From the NCBI RefSeq assembly GCF_000203795.2, contig NW_006281100.1:867370-931369 (forward strand): DNA of 64,000 nt. The letters run 5' to 3'. The stretch's first letter is position 1, and every line of letters starts with the position of its first letter. This DNA comes from Batrachochytrium dendrobatidis JAM81. Taxonomy: Eukaryota; Chytridiomycota; Chytridiomycetes; Rhizophydiales. Below the pieces are notes generated by a model that saw nothing but the letters and a program-made list of their open reading frames with translations, had not been told where the DNA came from and made no database searches. Of this stretch, positions 26,155-38,211 are shown piece after piece. Made by a program: the position numbers and the translations under genes.

Positions 26155-27050
26155 ATGATGAGCAGCATCCCACTGCCAAAACATGTCGAATCTTCCATCA
26201 GTACCCACCAGCAGCGCAAATGGCAGCAGACAGCTGTTCCTATCACCCACTCCTCACTTCCAATTGACTTTCTTATTACGGATTGTCCTGACAAGAATCA
26301 TATCGATGAGTTTAGCCATCTCTTGCTTTCCCATCAAGTTTCTGATGTCTTGCGGATATGTGATCCTTCTGCATACGATGCTTCTTTGTTGAGTGTCGCT
26401 GGGATCAAAGTTCATGAGTTGTATTTTGAGGATGGTAGGCTATACAAGTTGTGGTTATTTTTGGTGAATACTGGATGGATGCAGCACATCAACCATGAAT
26501 TAGACTACTAGAACAAACCTGTGGTAATTTATGGCATCAGGTTGGCTAATGAGGTCTTGACCATTGATCAACGATGAAGCCAACATGCACATTCCATTGA
26601 ATACCAACTCTCAACCTAGACAATTGTAGCATACAACTAATATTGTGTTCAACTGTTTTAGGAACACCTCCCACAGCACAAGTCGTCAATGCATTCAGGT
26701 CCATCTTGAATCAAAAAGCAAAGCTCCTGTCCACTTCATCCACACTCGACAAAAAAATATCCTCCAGCTCACTCACATCAACAAAACCTGTCTTGGCCAT
26801 TCACTGTGTAAGCGGGATTGGTCGTGCTCCTGTACTTGTTTGCTGCGCTCTGATTGATTATGGAATGGATCCATCGGATGCGGTTGCATACGTTCGAAAG
26901 TATCGTCGAGGTGCAATTAACAAATCACAGTTGGCATGGATTCTGGATCGTCATAAGGGGTTTAAACCAAGTTTGGGTAGATTGCAGCAGAAATTTAGTC
27001 TAGATGCTTTTAAAAACATCTTTTCAAAAAAGAGCAATTGCTCTCTATAG
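26155..27050 (+). CDS. PRL-type (PTP4A) protein tyrosine phosphatase
   Basis: Dual-specificity-type phosphatase of 222 residues in two exons, 26155-26434 and 26662-27050 (GTAGGC donor, TTTTAG acceptor, phase 1). The fold starts at IDFLITDCPDKNHIDEF, with VSDVLRICDPSAYDASLL and KVHELYFEDGTPPT (the WPFDD-loop region). The P-loop is HCVSGIGRAP (Cys nucleophile, Arg). YVRKYRRGAINKSQLAWIL is the PRL signature (RRRGAINSKQL in animals). It lacks the usual C-terminal prenylation box: the protein ends KKSNCSL, with Cys only two residues from the end instead of three, after a basic KKS stretch. It has a longer N-terminus than animal PRLs. It converges on PRPP synthetase. Confidence 0.88.
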
Positions 27051-27189
27051 AATTTTTATACAGAACAGTTGGGTGATGGAAACACTGGCTCGGATAATAC
27101 AATCTCAAATATATATTCGATTGGAGTCTTTATTCTTGCGATTTGATAAAAATCTAAAATACTCCTTGTGTGGTGCTTGATCCGGATCT

Positions 27190-28887
27190 CTAGTTAGGAA
27201 CATACCCAAATAGGTACGATATACTTTCGCCATTGTGGGTTCGCCTAATCGCCTCGGCAAATGTCGACGCAACATCAATCGTATCCAACCGACTACACAA
27301 CAGCTTCTTTTCATCGTGAGGGATTGTATTGGTTACAATAATTCTCTCCAGGGAGCTGTTGTTGATGACATTGATGGCTTTTCCTGAAAGAACTGCGTGT
27401 GTGACCATGGCATAAACACTCGTCGCACCATTCTCAATCAACACTTTAGCAGCAAGACCAAGAGTACCACACGTATCAGCCATATCATCCACGAGAAGAC
27501 AAGGACGGCCTTTGACGTCACCTACAAGAATCATTCGAGAAACTTCGTTGGCCTTTTTGCGCTCTTTATGAATGAGTGCAAAGTCTACATCAAGCTTATC
27601 AGCAATAGCGGCAGCTCTATTTATAGTAAAGCAAGAGGTTTAGATCATTAGTCATATTGATTTAAAGTGATTACTACAACAAATGAACCTACCTCTTGGC
27701 ACCACCAGCATCAGGCGAGACAATCACAATACTTTTATAGTCCTCGATATGCTCAATAATGTATTTGAGCGTACTGGGCTCAGCATACAAGTTGTCTACG
27801 GGGATGTTGAAAAAACCTTGGATTTGAGATGCGTGCAAGTCCATGGTGATGACGTGGTTAGCACCAGCAACAGTGAGCATGTTGGCAACCAGTTTAGCAG
27901 TGATTGGTGCGCGCGACTTGTCTTTTTTGTCTTGGCGAGCATACGGGAAACATGGAACCACTGCAGTGATACGACGAGCAGATGCAGTTTTGCATGCGTT
28001 GATCATAATAAGAAGCTCCATCAAGTTGTCGTTGATTTCGCCACAGCCTGATTGAATAATGAACACATCCTCATCACGAACTATTGGATTGATAGCAATG
28101 GATAGTGCCATTTTAGAAGCGTTCAAGTGTAATTCAAGACTAGCATGAATGTACAATGAATGGTATATAGATTACACATACCAGATTCTCCAATTGTGAC
28201 AGAGGTTTCTTGGTTAGAGTACTTGACAACTACACATTTGGCAAGCTCAAGTCCAAGGCGTCTAATTTAATCATAAAAAAATAAACAATGAGCTACACTA
28301 TTCACTCGAATAATTTGAAAATAAAAAACTGACAGTTTACGCAGTATTGATATTGGGTTGAAACAAAACATCAAAAAAACTGGCATGCATTCAATTTCAA
28401 TGATCATGGACAAACTGTCATTGAAAAGACGAGCCAGAATGGTGAATGCAGGTTAGTCGAATCCAAATGCCCAACATAGGTAGTGGCAAGTAATGAATCG
28501 ACAAAATAAAATTGAGTGGATAACCTTTTGTTTTTTCAGCTCAGTCTAGCTGAGTTGTGATTGGAGCAGGCTGTCAATGCAATACTGAATTGACGCCAAT
28601 ACACAGCAATGTGAGAATAGGTGTAGGCAGTTTATACGCAGCAGGATATGTCTTGTTGTTATCTGATATTGGATTCACTATGATCATTGACACAATGAGA
28701 ATTTGTCATATGGTGAATATTTAACATGCATCAAGTTTTTGAGCATATTTTAGGTTCTGTTAAAGTAAAGACGAAGCAAATGCATGATAATGATATAGGA
28801 AAATGAAGCCAACGGCGCATACTTGGCAACAAGCTTTGCAAACTCAATGTGTGAGTTGCCTGCAAATATCTTGATTGACCCAGTCAT
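27190..28887 (-). CDS. Ribose-phosphate pyrophosphokinase (PRPP synthetase)
   Basis: Makes PRPP from ribose 5-phosphate and ATP for nucleotide, His and Trp synthesis; 319 residues in four exons: 28887-28823, 28261-28182, 28080-27693, 27616-27190. The first exon ([20 protein letters not shown]) lies 561 nt upstream of the second and was found by searching for the family start; phase closes exactly. Visible motifs: [54 protein letters not shown] (catalytic flexible loop), [30 protein letters not shown], and the PRPP-binding [13 protein letters not shown]. Length equals the classical class I enzyme, without the large insertions of some yeast paralogues. It should supply PRPP to the HIS pathway, although HIS4 itself acts later. 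Confidence 0.96.
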
Positions 28888-29943
28888 TAGTTTTTGTGGT
28901 TGTTGAATGATGGGCAAAAACAAATATTTTACACAGGTTCGGTCAAATCAATTGCTGTTGAAACCATGGCATTTTGGCCATACAAAACTTTGACGGCCAG
29001 TTGATTCAGAGTACAGCAGAAACGGAACATTGCTGCTAAATAATACAGATTGGTTTTTATTGATGTTGAAGAATACGTTAGGTTTGACTGCTTCAAGCAA
29101 CTAAGTTGTCAATATGTTGTATGATTGGTCTTTAAACCTTGAAAGAGCCTGAATGTTGACCAAGACAAGTCTGCTCAAACCCAAGAGTATTATAAAGTTT
29201 TACAGTTTTATTCATGCAGAATGGAACACTATCTTGCAATGATCGACTTTTAATTTGGATATGCAATGATTAAATATTCACTGCTTTCCTACTAGAAATT
29301 GATTGCTTTTTCAAGACAGCATCCATTATATAACACAAACTATAGTTCTGAACTTGGATTATCCTCATGTTACATTGTATAATCATCAGATAATGAGCCC
29401 TGATGCTTTCAATCCAACTCGTCTTTGTATTCTAAAATCATGCGTTCGCGTTCAAGAAAACAAGATTGCACATTAGAAATGCAGCCATGCATGTGAATCG
29501 TCAGCAAAAGACCAGTGAGTTTAAAAAACGATGTTGTCCAGTAAATTAGCATCAGTCATACCGTGGGACTGGTTATTTACTATATACTTTGATGCCTCTA
29601 TTCAGTGTTTTGTTTTGCACGAATACGACTGTAGATGCATGAATGCTATTGCTTTAAACCTATATTTTGTAGCGTCGTTCATGGCAAACAAGATTGGAGT
29701 GGATTATACAAGTCCACCATCAATGCAAAGTCTCCCTCGAATATATCAAAACTGATATCGGTTTGCAATACAATGCCTACACACCCTAATAAACTACTTG
29801 CTAAGCAGTAGAACCAAAGCATATACATTCCACAAGCGTTGGTAGTAAGAGAAAAGGCTGCTTGAGTTTATTCTTGATTTAGAATTGATCCTGCTACATT
29901 ATACCTAGTTTCGCCTATTACTGAGCCTTTAAGATGACTGGCT
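28888..29943. other. Intergenic region with one repeat element
   Basis: No gene seen. The stretch contains the PRPP synthetase promoter, the repeat element at 29208-29634 and AT-rich filler. The open frame 29531-29755 (+) runs through the right end of the repeat element and is not considered a gene. Confidence 0.5.
29208..29634. mobile_element. MITE-like element, about 425 bp, reverse orientation
   Basis: The left end TTTTACAGTTTTATTCATGC at 29208 and the inverted right end, read in reverse complement CAGTCGTATTCGTGCAAAAC, close the element at about 29634. The interior (ACTATAGTTCTGAACTTGGA near 29340; GTTACATTGTATAATC near 29371) is the reverse complement of blocks seen in the 15 kb and 24 kb copies. 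No coding capacity. Confidence 0.65.
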
Positions 29944-30676
29944 TTATACCGCACCACTAGTGTTTCAAAAGCAGAACCAGTTAGATCTAAGACCAGTTAG
30001 AAATGAGAACAGCAACAAGATTCGACTTACACAATGATATTGTTTATGGGGATATGAATCAACTTGACAAAGAAACCAATGAATCCCATAAGAATGAAGC
30101 CGACGCCTACAGCCTGAGTGACCTTGACAAACTCTATGTAGACATGAAAGAACTTGATAGTTAGTCGATCATATATTAAAGGCATGTGAGGCGCCATACA
30201 AATAATTGGATGAATGAGCTTGTGGATGCTGGTGTAGTCCAACCACTGACAGTGCAGGAGTGAAGCATTGTGATCAGCAAGTCAAGCAACAGTGCATCCA
30301 TTCCAATCCATATATGTTCATAAAGACAATCCTGGATGTAATGGCCAGTTTAGCAGTGGGTATGCAGAACCAACTCTATGGCCAAACCACTCCTGGTTTC
30401 TACTGATCCAATCCTACCAGGATTTCCATTACATGTCAATAGACGATACTTTAGCAGTGTCCATAATAAAGTGATGGTTGCCATTGAGACTGTTATCAGA
30501 GCTGGATCTATTCTTATATGCCGAGTCTGCTGCTCACTTCAACACCTACAATAATCAAAGCAGCCATATGACGAATACGAACCCTTTCTATCAGGCTTGG
30601 TGCATCTGCTAACAAACTGGATACTTTCTTTAACAAACTGTTGGGGGCCATCGAGGAGTTCAACAAAGTTTTCCAT
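29944..30676 (-). CDS. SSS1: Sec61 gamma subunit of the ER translocon
   Basis: Tail-anchored essential subunit of the Sec61 protein-conducting channel, 69 residues in three exons: 30676-30583, 30133-30031, 29956-29944. The N-terminal amphipathic helix is [20 protein letters not shown], followed by the highly conserved [13 protein letters not shown]. The membrane helix and its family signature read [20 protein letters not shown], then NIIVGAV at the end. Exon 1 was recovered from CTKPDRK upstream. The last exon is only 13 nt (last base of Val, then Gly-Ala-Val-stop), preceded by a consensus GTAAGT donor that would otherwise read straight into a stop after NNIIV. Intron 1 is 449 nt. An over-long frame through intron 1 (30027-30242) is the artefact an automatic caller would give. 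Confidence 0.95.
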
Positions 30677-31043
30677 TATATCACGAATGCTGGTTGAATT
30701 TATCAGTTACAAGCAAACTGACGAGTTGCAAGTTTGTGACTTGAATTCGATTTTGTATGCATTTTCCAGGCTAATTTACTATTCTGATAACACTTCATAT
30801 CGTGGTTTATCAGAACATGACAAGATTTAAATCTATTAAATTAATACTCGAACATTACAGAGCAATCGAGTGTTGATTCGAGTTTCATGGAATAACTCAA
30901 GACTAACAACTTGTCGTTTTATGAGATTGTTGAATGCATTCAACACTGTTTTACGTGAACTAAAACAGACGCCACATTGATTCTTGAACTGGTTTGAACT
31001 GGTTTGGCACTTGTCTAAACAACCATCAATCCTAGTCAGCGTC
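30677..31043. other. Intergenic, one partial repeat end
   Basis: This is the region between the divergent Sec61 gamma and AKTIP-like genes. ACTGTTTTACGTGAACTAAA near 30945 resembles the right end of the MITE-like family, but no matching left end was found, so it may be a solo fragment. Confidence 0.4.
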
Positions 31044-32334
31044 ATGGTATGCTTTGACTTATTTCATTCATCATTCGTGCTGCGTTGCCTTGAGAAAAAT
31101 TGGATTTGCTACTGTTGACGGTGATGACATGATTTCTATCGAAACTGTCTGAAATCTGTAATCATTGCATGCAATATTCTACCATACCAACCATCGTTGT
31201 ATAGTGCTTTATATCCGATTACTCGTATTGCTTACCTACTAAACTATCAATCTCCTGTGCATGAATTCATCTTGATGGTATATGCTTTAGAGCAGCAACC
31301 GCATCCACTCGGATGCACCACTCCAAAACCAAACCGAATCATCAACATCCAATCTGTTTAGAAGATATCAGCTCTTGATTGAATAGTAGGTCCAATATGT
31401 TACATCCTGTGTTTCAGGTTTTGATCGTTATATCCAGTTCTGGGCATTGAATCTGGATACTTTGAAATAGTAAGAATCTACGTAGCTCAAACAGTTGTCC
31501 AACCGGTGTTTATGTTATTCCCGATATTGACAACTTGTATCGTAAGTCTGATGTCTGACTGATTTGATTTAAAAGACATTGGTTTGCTATTGTACTAGTT
31601 CAGTTTAGTGATCCTATTTTATTTAGTCTGGCATGGAACTATATTTTTACACAGAGGCCATTATAAGGAAGGAGTATTCAAGTTTTACATAGAGATCCCT
31701 GACAGTTATCCTGAGCAGATTCCTATAGTGCGCTTCATCACCGACATGTTCCATCCACTGATTGATCGGGACGGTTATTTTAATCTGGGTCAGCAATTTA
31801 TTCGATGGCGTCCATATAAGGATTTCATTTGCCATATTCTGCATTATATCAAGAATTCATTTAGGGAAAGCACCATGTGTTCGTTAGAAGGCAAGTGTAT
31901 GTCTGAGCTGTATTGTATTCAAGATTGCTAATGTATTTTGATATAGAACCAACGTGTTTCAATGTAGAAGCCATTAGAATGTATAGTGTTGAATTTCAAC
32001 CCATCTTTAAACTATTTTCCAGATTAATCCAATCACTACTATACAATATATTTTAGGTTCAAGAATGAAAAGCAATACTTTTCCAAGTTGGCCGCCCAAT
32101 GTGCTCAATTATCGTCCTCTGAACCCATTCTCTTTGACAAGGACAGTAACCATCTCATGACTTTCACGCCTATCGATGATTCTCAGTTTGCCCATATCCA
32201 ATCATTGCTATATGTATGCTTAATTTATAAAGTTGAACAGTTTTCAAAAGTGTAATGTTTTCACGGATGCTAAACAATGAATACATGCTTAGGAATCTGT
32301 TGGACACAAAGCCCAGCCAGTGACTGAGACTTGA
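31044..32334 (+). CDS. AKTIP/FTS-like ubiquitin-conjugating enzyme variant
   Basis: E2-fold protein without the catalytic cysteine, resembling AKTIP/Fused Toes, part of the FHF complex linking endosomes to dynein. 216 residues in seven proposed exons: 31044-31046 (start ATG alone, uncertain), 31291-31385, 31486-31541, 31627-31890, 31947-31987, 32064-32213, 32293-32334. Core sequences: RRYQLLIEYSNSCPTGVYVI, LWHGTIFLHRGHYKEGVFKF, IEIPDSYPEQIPIVRFITDM, FHPLIDRDGYFNLGQQFIRW and FICHILHYIKNSFRE. Where active E2s have HPN...C, this has HPLID and no Cys at the usual position. The C-terminal helices (NEKQYFSKLAAQCAQL) match the family. The intron at 31891 uses a GC donor (GAAG|GCAAGT) by phase. The fifth intron donor (GTTGAA) is weak, so that junction is less sure. 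Confidence 0.75.
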
Positions 32335-32520
32335 TTAGAAAATTGCAAATTCAAATATCAGTAGCACTCTTTCATTCAATGCAATCAGATACGGGGTTCA
32401 TGGCTTGAGTTTGCTTAAACAAAATCATCCATCTCTGTCAATGCCTTGCAAACACTATGGCCAAGAAATAAAGCGTATTATATTTCAATAAAAACAAACT
32501 ATAAAGTGGGAATAAACTGT

Positions 32521-35500
32521 TTATCTCCTGCCTCTACCACCACCGCGGCCTCTACCGCCTCGTCCTCGTCCACGAAGATTAAGATCTCTGATACCGCGTC
32601 GCTCTTGATCGCCTTCTCGGCTGTTATGTCCACCTTGAGTATCACGGTCCTCACGACTGCCACCAAATTTACGATTCGGTCTGCGCTGACCAGGTTTAAA
32701 CGTAATCGACATATTACCAGCAATATTGCGTTCAATTAATGCATTCGAATCATGACCATTTTGCTGCACACGCTGGCCAAATGCCATTTTGTGAACATCG
32801 CTGCCGTGACTTTGAGAATACTTTCCATGACTATATCGTGACCTGTCTTTTTCCTTGTGCACATCATTGGCATTAAATCCATCTTTTAGCTCATAAAACG
32901 TAGGTTTGCGTTTGGATGGTTCGGTAGTAGCGTTAGATTTACTTTGACTTATCCCAGTATGTTTTCCAACAACATGTGGAGCACTCGACTTTACACCATG
33001 CTTATCAAATCTTGAAAATCGAATAGCATCATCACCCGATTCAGACGAATCACTAGCATTTCCTTCAGGGTCAGACATGTCCTTGTAAGCACTGCCAGGG
33101 TTTTGGACTGGATCGATATGGCGCGATTTGGCTGCGACAGCAGCAGCAGCTTGTGTAGGATAATGCAGCCTATATTCATGACTTTCTTCATCAACCTGAA
33201 ACTCTTCATCTTGGAACAGGGCTGCAAATCGATCATCTCCCAGTGGGTTAGTGCTAGAAACTTCTTCTCCTTCTTCCAGTCCTCGCACAGCAGCATTTAG
33301 GGCTCGCTTCTTTTTGAGTTTCGAGTGTTTGTTCCTTTTACTGGTTTCGTCACCTGAATCAGGCTCGTCCGATAAATTGGCATTGTCAAACACTAATTTG
33401 GCAGCAAGGTTACGATTGATTTTCGGAAGGTTTTTGATTGCTGTAATACGGGATTTGCGCTGGGTCTCAATCTTTTGTTGAACCAGACGACGCTTATGAT
33501 CTTCAAATTCAAAGGGATTGGCAATTGCTTTAGCTTTCTCGTATAAACGAAGATCCACAAAAAAGCCATGCATGTATGCCTTGAGCAGATTGGTTCCAAC
33601 CAAATGATCCAAACTCAAGCTAATAAAGTCAATGTTCAACATTTAAATAGAATCATTAGATTGATAAAAAGTCAAATATTAGTACCGGAAATAGCCTAGA
33701 CAGTGAATCAGAACATGTCTTGAAATACAACTTACTTTGCCAAATCTTTTCGGGTAACAAATTTGTAATCATCGTACATTGTCATGCCAGTCCCTTCTTC
33801 CAGTTCTTCAGTCAAATTGTCTAAAAATGGACACCATCTAGGTGCAGGACCCATAGCAGGGATATAATAGCTTTGGATCTGGACACCCTCATTAGCAAGC
33901 ATCACCAACCCAGATTCGCCACTCACACACACGTCATTGATATCGTGTGGACTTTCAATAGAGGTAAACGGTGTGCCGTCCATTCTGTTCCAAATCTTGA
34001 TAATTTTCGAGTCTGCTGACAAGATATTTTGACTAGCGTCGTGATATAACAGCTTTTTAATTGGAAACCCGTATTGATGATCTTTGATAAGAATTGGAGT
34101 AGGGCGTCGAAGATCGTACATGACAATTTGTCCCGTTTTTGAACCAACGCAAAAAGAAAGACCGTCGGATGAAAATGCAAGTGATTCAATTTCTGGAAAC
34201 GTCTCGAGAAGTGAGGAATCAATGTCACGAGCAATAGCTGCAGCAACATCTAACCTGCCAATACGACTACGCTCACGAGGGTCCCAAAACTCGACACATC
34301 CGTTTGATCCACCAAACCCAAAAAGCTGATGAGCTGGATTAATGGCAGATACGTTGATTTCAGACATGCCAGTTTGAAGTGAGTTGAGAAATCTGCCTTG
34401 CTCAAGGTTAAGACGCCATACTTCACTTGAAGATCCAACTATCATGAGATCGCATGATGGGTAGTGGTATGACAAATCTCGCCCAAACTATGGATTGGCA
34501 ATGCAAAGATATAAATTAAATCGTTAAAAGTAGCACGACAGATTTCAGAACCATGTGGTTGTTTTTGTAAGCAAGCCAAATTGCAGTTTACCTTTGGAAC
34601 TCGTGTTTTGTAATGAAGTCCAAATTGAGAATGTAGCTCAATAGTACGATCAGATTGCAACAACACAGATTTGGTCCAGTCATCAGATAGAATCTATCAT
34701 AAACATAAAACAATTGGCTTAATATAATGTACAAACGGCAATTATGTTGCATTTGTCTACAATGAGTATACCTCAAATTGAACATTTTCTGCTTCAGTGT
34801 GACGATCAAGTTTCATTGCCATTTGGGAAACCTCAAATACTCGCATCTGAGGTTGATATACACCTAATTATACACGAGTTTAATGTTGTGCTACTTGATA
34901 AAAACATCAAAATCAAATGGTATCATTTTGATCATCATCTACAACTGAATCAACTTGCCTGTTGCCATAATATATTCACCGTCTCTAGTCATCTGAAGTC
35001 GCAATGATGCCTCTGGGAATTCAAAATCTTGAATCAACTCTATTCTATTTCTCCATGCTGCCATTCCAAAGTGCCCAATTAGGATTTAAAATCGATCGCC
35101 CAAGAATAATGCCCAAATTAAGCAAAAAAATTCAAGTATTGGTTAATATAAAAATAAACAAGTAGAACCAAGTGAAATGGCTTGATGGGGTTGCAGAGTC
35201 AAAAGTAATGCTTTTAATTCTAACCATGAAAGATTACAGTCGTATCCACGTAAAATAAAACATCAACTATGAGAATTGGAATCCATTACTCCATGAAACT
35301 GATTGTTTATGCACTTTTTCACTCTTCACATTTACTGGACAAGACTATATCCTTTGAACTCCTTGACAAAGTTGAATGGGGTTTCTTTGTGATCATTCTT
35401 GTATAAAACAACTAAACGAATGCTCACAGTTCCAGTCAATCCCACACTTGCTCAATCTTTAGGCTCTTGAACTGGAGCGCGAACATATGAGATTCCAGGA

Positions 35501-35951
35501 CGCAAAGATGAGTTTATAGAGTTTGATTGACAACATCAAAACAGTTGAATCCAATATTTGAATTGCAATGAATGAATCTAGTGATCGTACAATGCATGAA
35601 TATGTCAAATGGAAAGAAAAGAGGCTCAAACTAGTCTGTATCCTATGATGGACATTATGTTTGAAAGAACTGAGAATGCCAATTGAAGAGGTGATTAATG
35701 TCTAGTAGAAAGACAGCGGATATTTAACCACTATATTTCAAAGTAAAATACAAGTAATGACTGCGAGTGTTCCATTTTACGTGAATGCGACTGCAAGTTA
35801 GTTTCTCAAAGAGTCAACGGCCATTCAGCAGTTTACCTTGATCATGCTTTAGTTTTTCCTTATTCTTTTGTACTGCCCAGTCTGGAATAGCGGACCGAGA
35901 TGCACTCGTAATCGAGTATATTTTGACATCGTTGTTATTGGCGACTTGCAT
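32521..35951 (-). CDS. ENP2: NOL10/Enp2 nucleolar WD-repeat ribosome biogenesis factor
   Basis: Nucleolar protein needed for 40S subunit assembly (SSU processome), 752 residues in six exons: 35951-35837, 35057-34959, 34863-34772, 34693-34592, 34487-33736, 33619-32521. The start MQVANNNDVKIYSIT...AIPDWAV is the conserved first exon. Then come WRNRIELIQDFEFPEASLRL, WD-type repeats (FGRDLSYHYPSCDLMIVGSS, GCVEFWDPRERS) and the NUC153-type segment LVGTNLLKAYMHGFFVDLRL. The tail is charged and ends in an RGG-like RGRGRGGRGRGGGRGRR. Intron 1 (779 nt) contains a repeat element; intron 2 needs a GC donor (ACAG|GCAAGT). It follows NASP in tandem. Confidence 0.95.
35232..35797. mobile_element. MITE-like element inside NOL10 intron 1
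   Basis: About 565 bp with left end ATTACAGTCGTATCCACGTA at 35232 and inverted right end CATTTTACGTGAATGCGACT finishing near 35797. The interior shares TACTGGACAAGACTAT, GAGCGCGAACATATGAGATT and ATGATGGACATTATGTTTGA with the 15 kb copy. It lies wholly between the first and second coding exons of the NOL10/Enp2 gene, 40 nt from the first exon's donor. Confidence 0.75.
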
Positions 35952-36235
35952 TCCAATTTTTAATTGTAATTTTTTTTCATTGGTTTTGACAATTGTTGAA
36001 ATATGATGAACGCATTGCATTTAAGGACCAAACCGTATACATTTCAGAAATAGTGGTTGTACACTAAAATAAAGAGATTGGCATCGAAACATGAATAATA
36101 AAACTGCTTTCATTTGACAGACAGATCATGATAAATCTGATCACTATTTGTTATAATATTGGTGGAAGTGAGGGCCAATCGGATGGAATACAAGACATCA
36201 GTAAACCGCTAAACACGGTCCAGCGTTTAAAAGAA

Positions 36236-38092
36236 TTAAACTTTAGGCTTCTTGGATGCATGATCTTCATTGCTAGACTCGGTAGCAGTCTCGGCAGTAG
36301 TCTCGGCATCGGAAATAGCACGCTTGTTGGTATCAGCAACTTTGGCCGTCTTTTTGACCAAACCAGACACATCGGTAGTATTAACCGATGTTTTTGATTT
36401 TTCAGTCTTCAACTCGTTACCAATCGTTTCTCCGTCCTGTTCCTTTTCAAGAGCAGCACCAAGATCAAACATTTTTGCCGACATCTCGGCAAGAAGAGAT
36501 TCCACCTCTTTGATCTCTTTAGAAACAGCTTCGGGAACGGGATCAGCAGCTTTCTTTCCCTTGATATCAGCGCCATCACCATTTTCTGTAACTGCATCGC
36601 GGTTGGTGAGTTTGTGAAGATGCTTCTCGAGAACTGTAGTGGTTTGTGTAACCTGAACGATGGCATCCTCGATCTGCTCGGAATATTCAAGCGCCAATGC
36701 AAGCTTGTAGTGCGCCTCTGCCAACTCTCTGTCATCGCTATCAAGAGTTTCCTCTTTGATTCGCAAAGCAGTTAAAAAGTCTGTAATGGCTTGCTCAAAA
36801 TTGCCTGTCAGTCAATGGTTTAAATCAACTGTTAGTCTGCATGAACTGCAATGCAAAGTGAATTGAACACAAGATACGAATCAATCGGCATTGAAGCACA
36901 GACTGCTTACCAGACTCAAGAGATACATCTCCTAAAGCCATGTACACCTCGCCAAGTTTCTTTTTATCTTCTGGCACTTCTGACTCAGTGTAAATGATAC
37001 GGACAAGATCAAATGTTTCCCAGGCAATTTCAAGATCTTCTGGATCTTCTTCATCGATATCACCCAATGCAACACCATCGTCGCCGCCATTCTCATCGAC
37101 ATCGGCTCTTTCTACCTGCTCTTCTGCACATTCATCGTCATCCTCCGAGTTCTCCTCATCACCATTAAAAACAAAATGACCAGCCTTTCCAGCTGTCGTG
37201 TTCAATTCAAGCAAATATCAGTGTTAATCGCCTAATACCGGCAAGATCCATGCAATACCACTAGTGCATGAACAGTAAACCTACGTGTGGAACCAGTAGC
37301 AACAGATTCAGAAAAAGATGCAGCACCGGCTTCGCCCACATTCTCTCCAAGAAGAGAGTTCTTTTGCACAGCATTCGCAAGAAGTGCTCGTCCATAATGA
37401 AACAGAATCTCTGCACTTTCCCTCGACTTTTGGCCATACATTTCGGTCCTACAAAAAATTGTCCGAATTCAAACATATTACACAATGTCAACACGATAGC
37501 AAGTCACAACAGATTTGCAACATAGTATATCAATAGCAAAGTGCGTATATAAAAAGAATGAGTTGATTCAATATGAAAGCATATTGAACAACCAGTCAAA
37601 ACCTGAAGTAGACAATCTGTTCAGGATAGAGTATATATTGGTTGCAGAAAGATCAAGTATGAGCATGGTAATAAAGAGACTCAATACAAGACGAACAGTA
37701 TTAAGAAACAAATCGGATTGCTCAGACGCTATGATCACAAGTGTTTAATCTGAAACGATGGAAAATAGTTGGAATAGTAACTGTCATTCCCAAGACATGG
37801 CACAACATGCGCTGGCATACAACAATGTTTGTAGAAATAAAACAGCGGGAGCTTACTGGAGTTGAGAGGCAATGGACAACTTCTCGGCTGCCAGAGAAAA
37901 GTTGCTCATGGCATAGGCTTGTGCACCAGCAGCCAACAGAGTAGGAATGTCGCTGACTGACAAGCCTTTAAGCTCGTCAGAAGCGGTTTCTTCAGCAGCA
38001 GCAGCGGGATGTTCCATAAAAATAGCCTTCTTTACAGGACTATCGGTAGCAGATTGCTCAACAGGATCGGCAGTTTGTTCCTTGGTCATCAT
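36236..38092 (-). CDS. NASP/Hif1/Sim3-type histone chaperone (SHNi-TPR)
   Basis: Histone H3-H4 chaperone with interrupted TPRs, 416 residues in four exons: 38092-37857, 37448-37285, 37192-36911, 36804-36236. TPR 1 begins GAQAYAMSNFSLAAEKLSIA. The second unit has MYGQKSRESAEILFHYGRAL and then the family's long acidic interruption (EENSEDDDECAEEQVERADV and more). Later units are LEIAWETFDLVRIIY, LGEVYMALGDVSLESGNFEQ and ELAEAHYKLALALEYSEQIE. The C-terminus is rich in Lys/Glu with a basic end (DHASKKPKV), a probable nuclear signal. The second donor was set at GTAGGT (37284), because GTTTAC four bases on leads to a stop. It is in tandem with SART3 (119 bp) and NOL10 (284 bp). Confidence 0.9.
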
Positions 38093-38211
38093 TCAATTAG
38101 AAATGGTTGAACAAGAAAAGCGTCGCTTCAATCAAGTTTGTTGCTCGTCCACAGGAAAATGTTGGTTGGTTTCAAGCTGTTTATTTCTTATTCAACAACA
38201 TATTCCTGAAA

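Noticed and set aside
29531..29755. Open frame of 74 codons (+)
   Set aside because: It runs through the inverted end of a repeat element and has no protein-like features or splice partners.
30027..30242. 71-residue protein with start in front of the Sec61 gamma helix
   Set aside because: The first half is intron; the conserved CTKPDRK exon lies 449 nt upstream and joins in phase.
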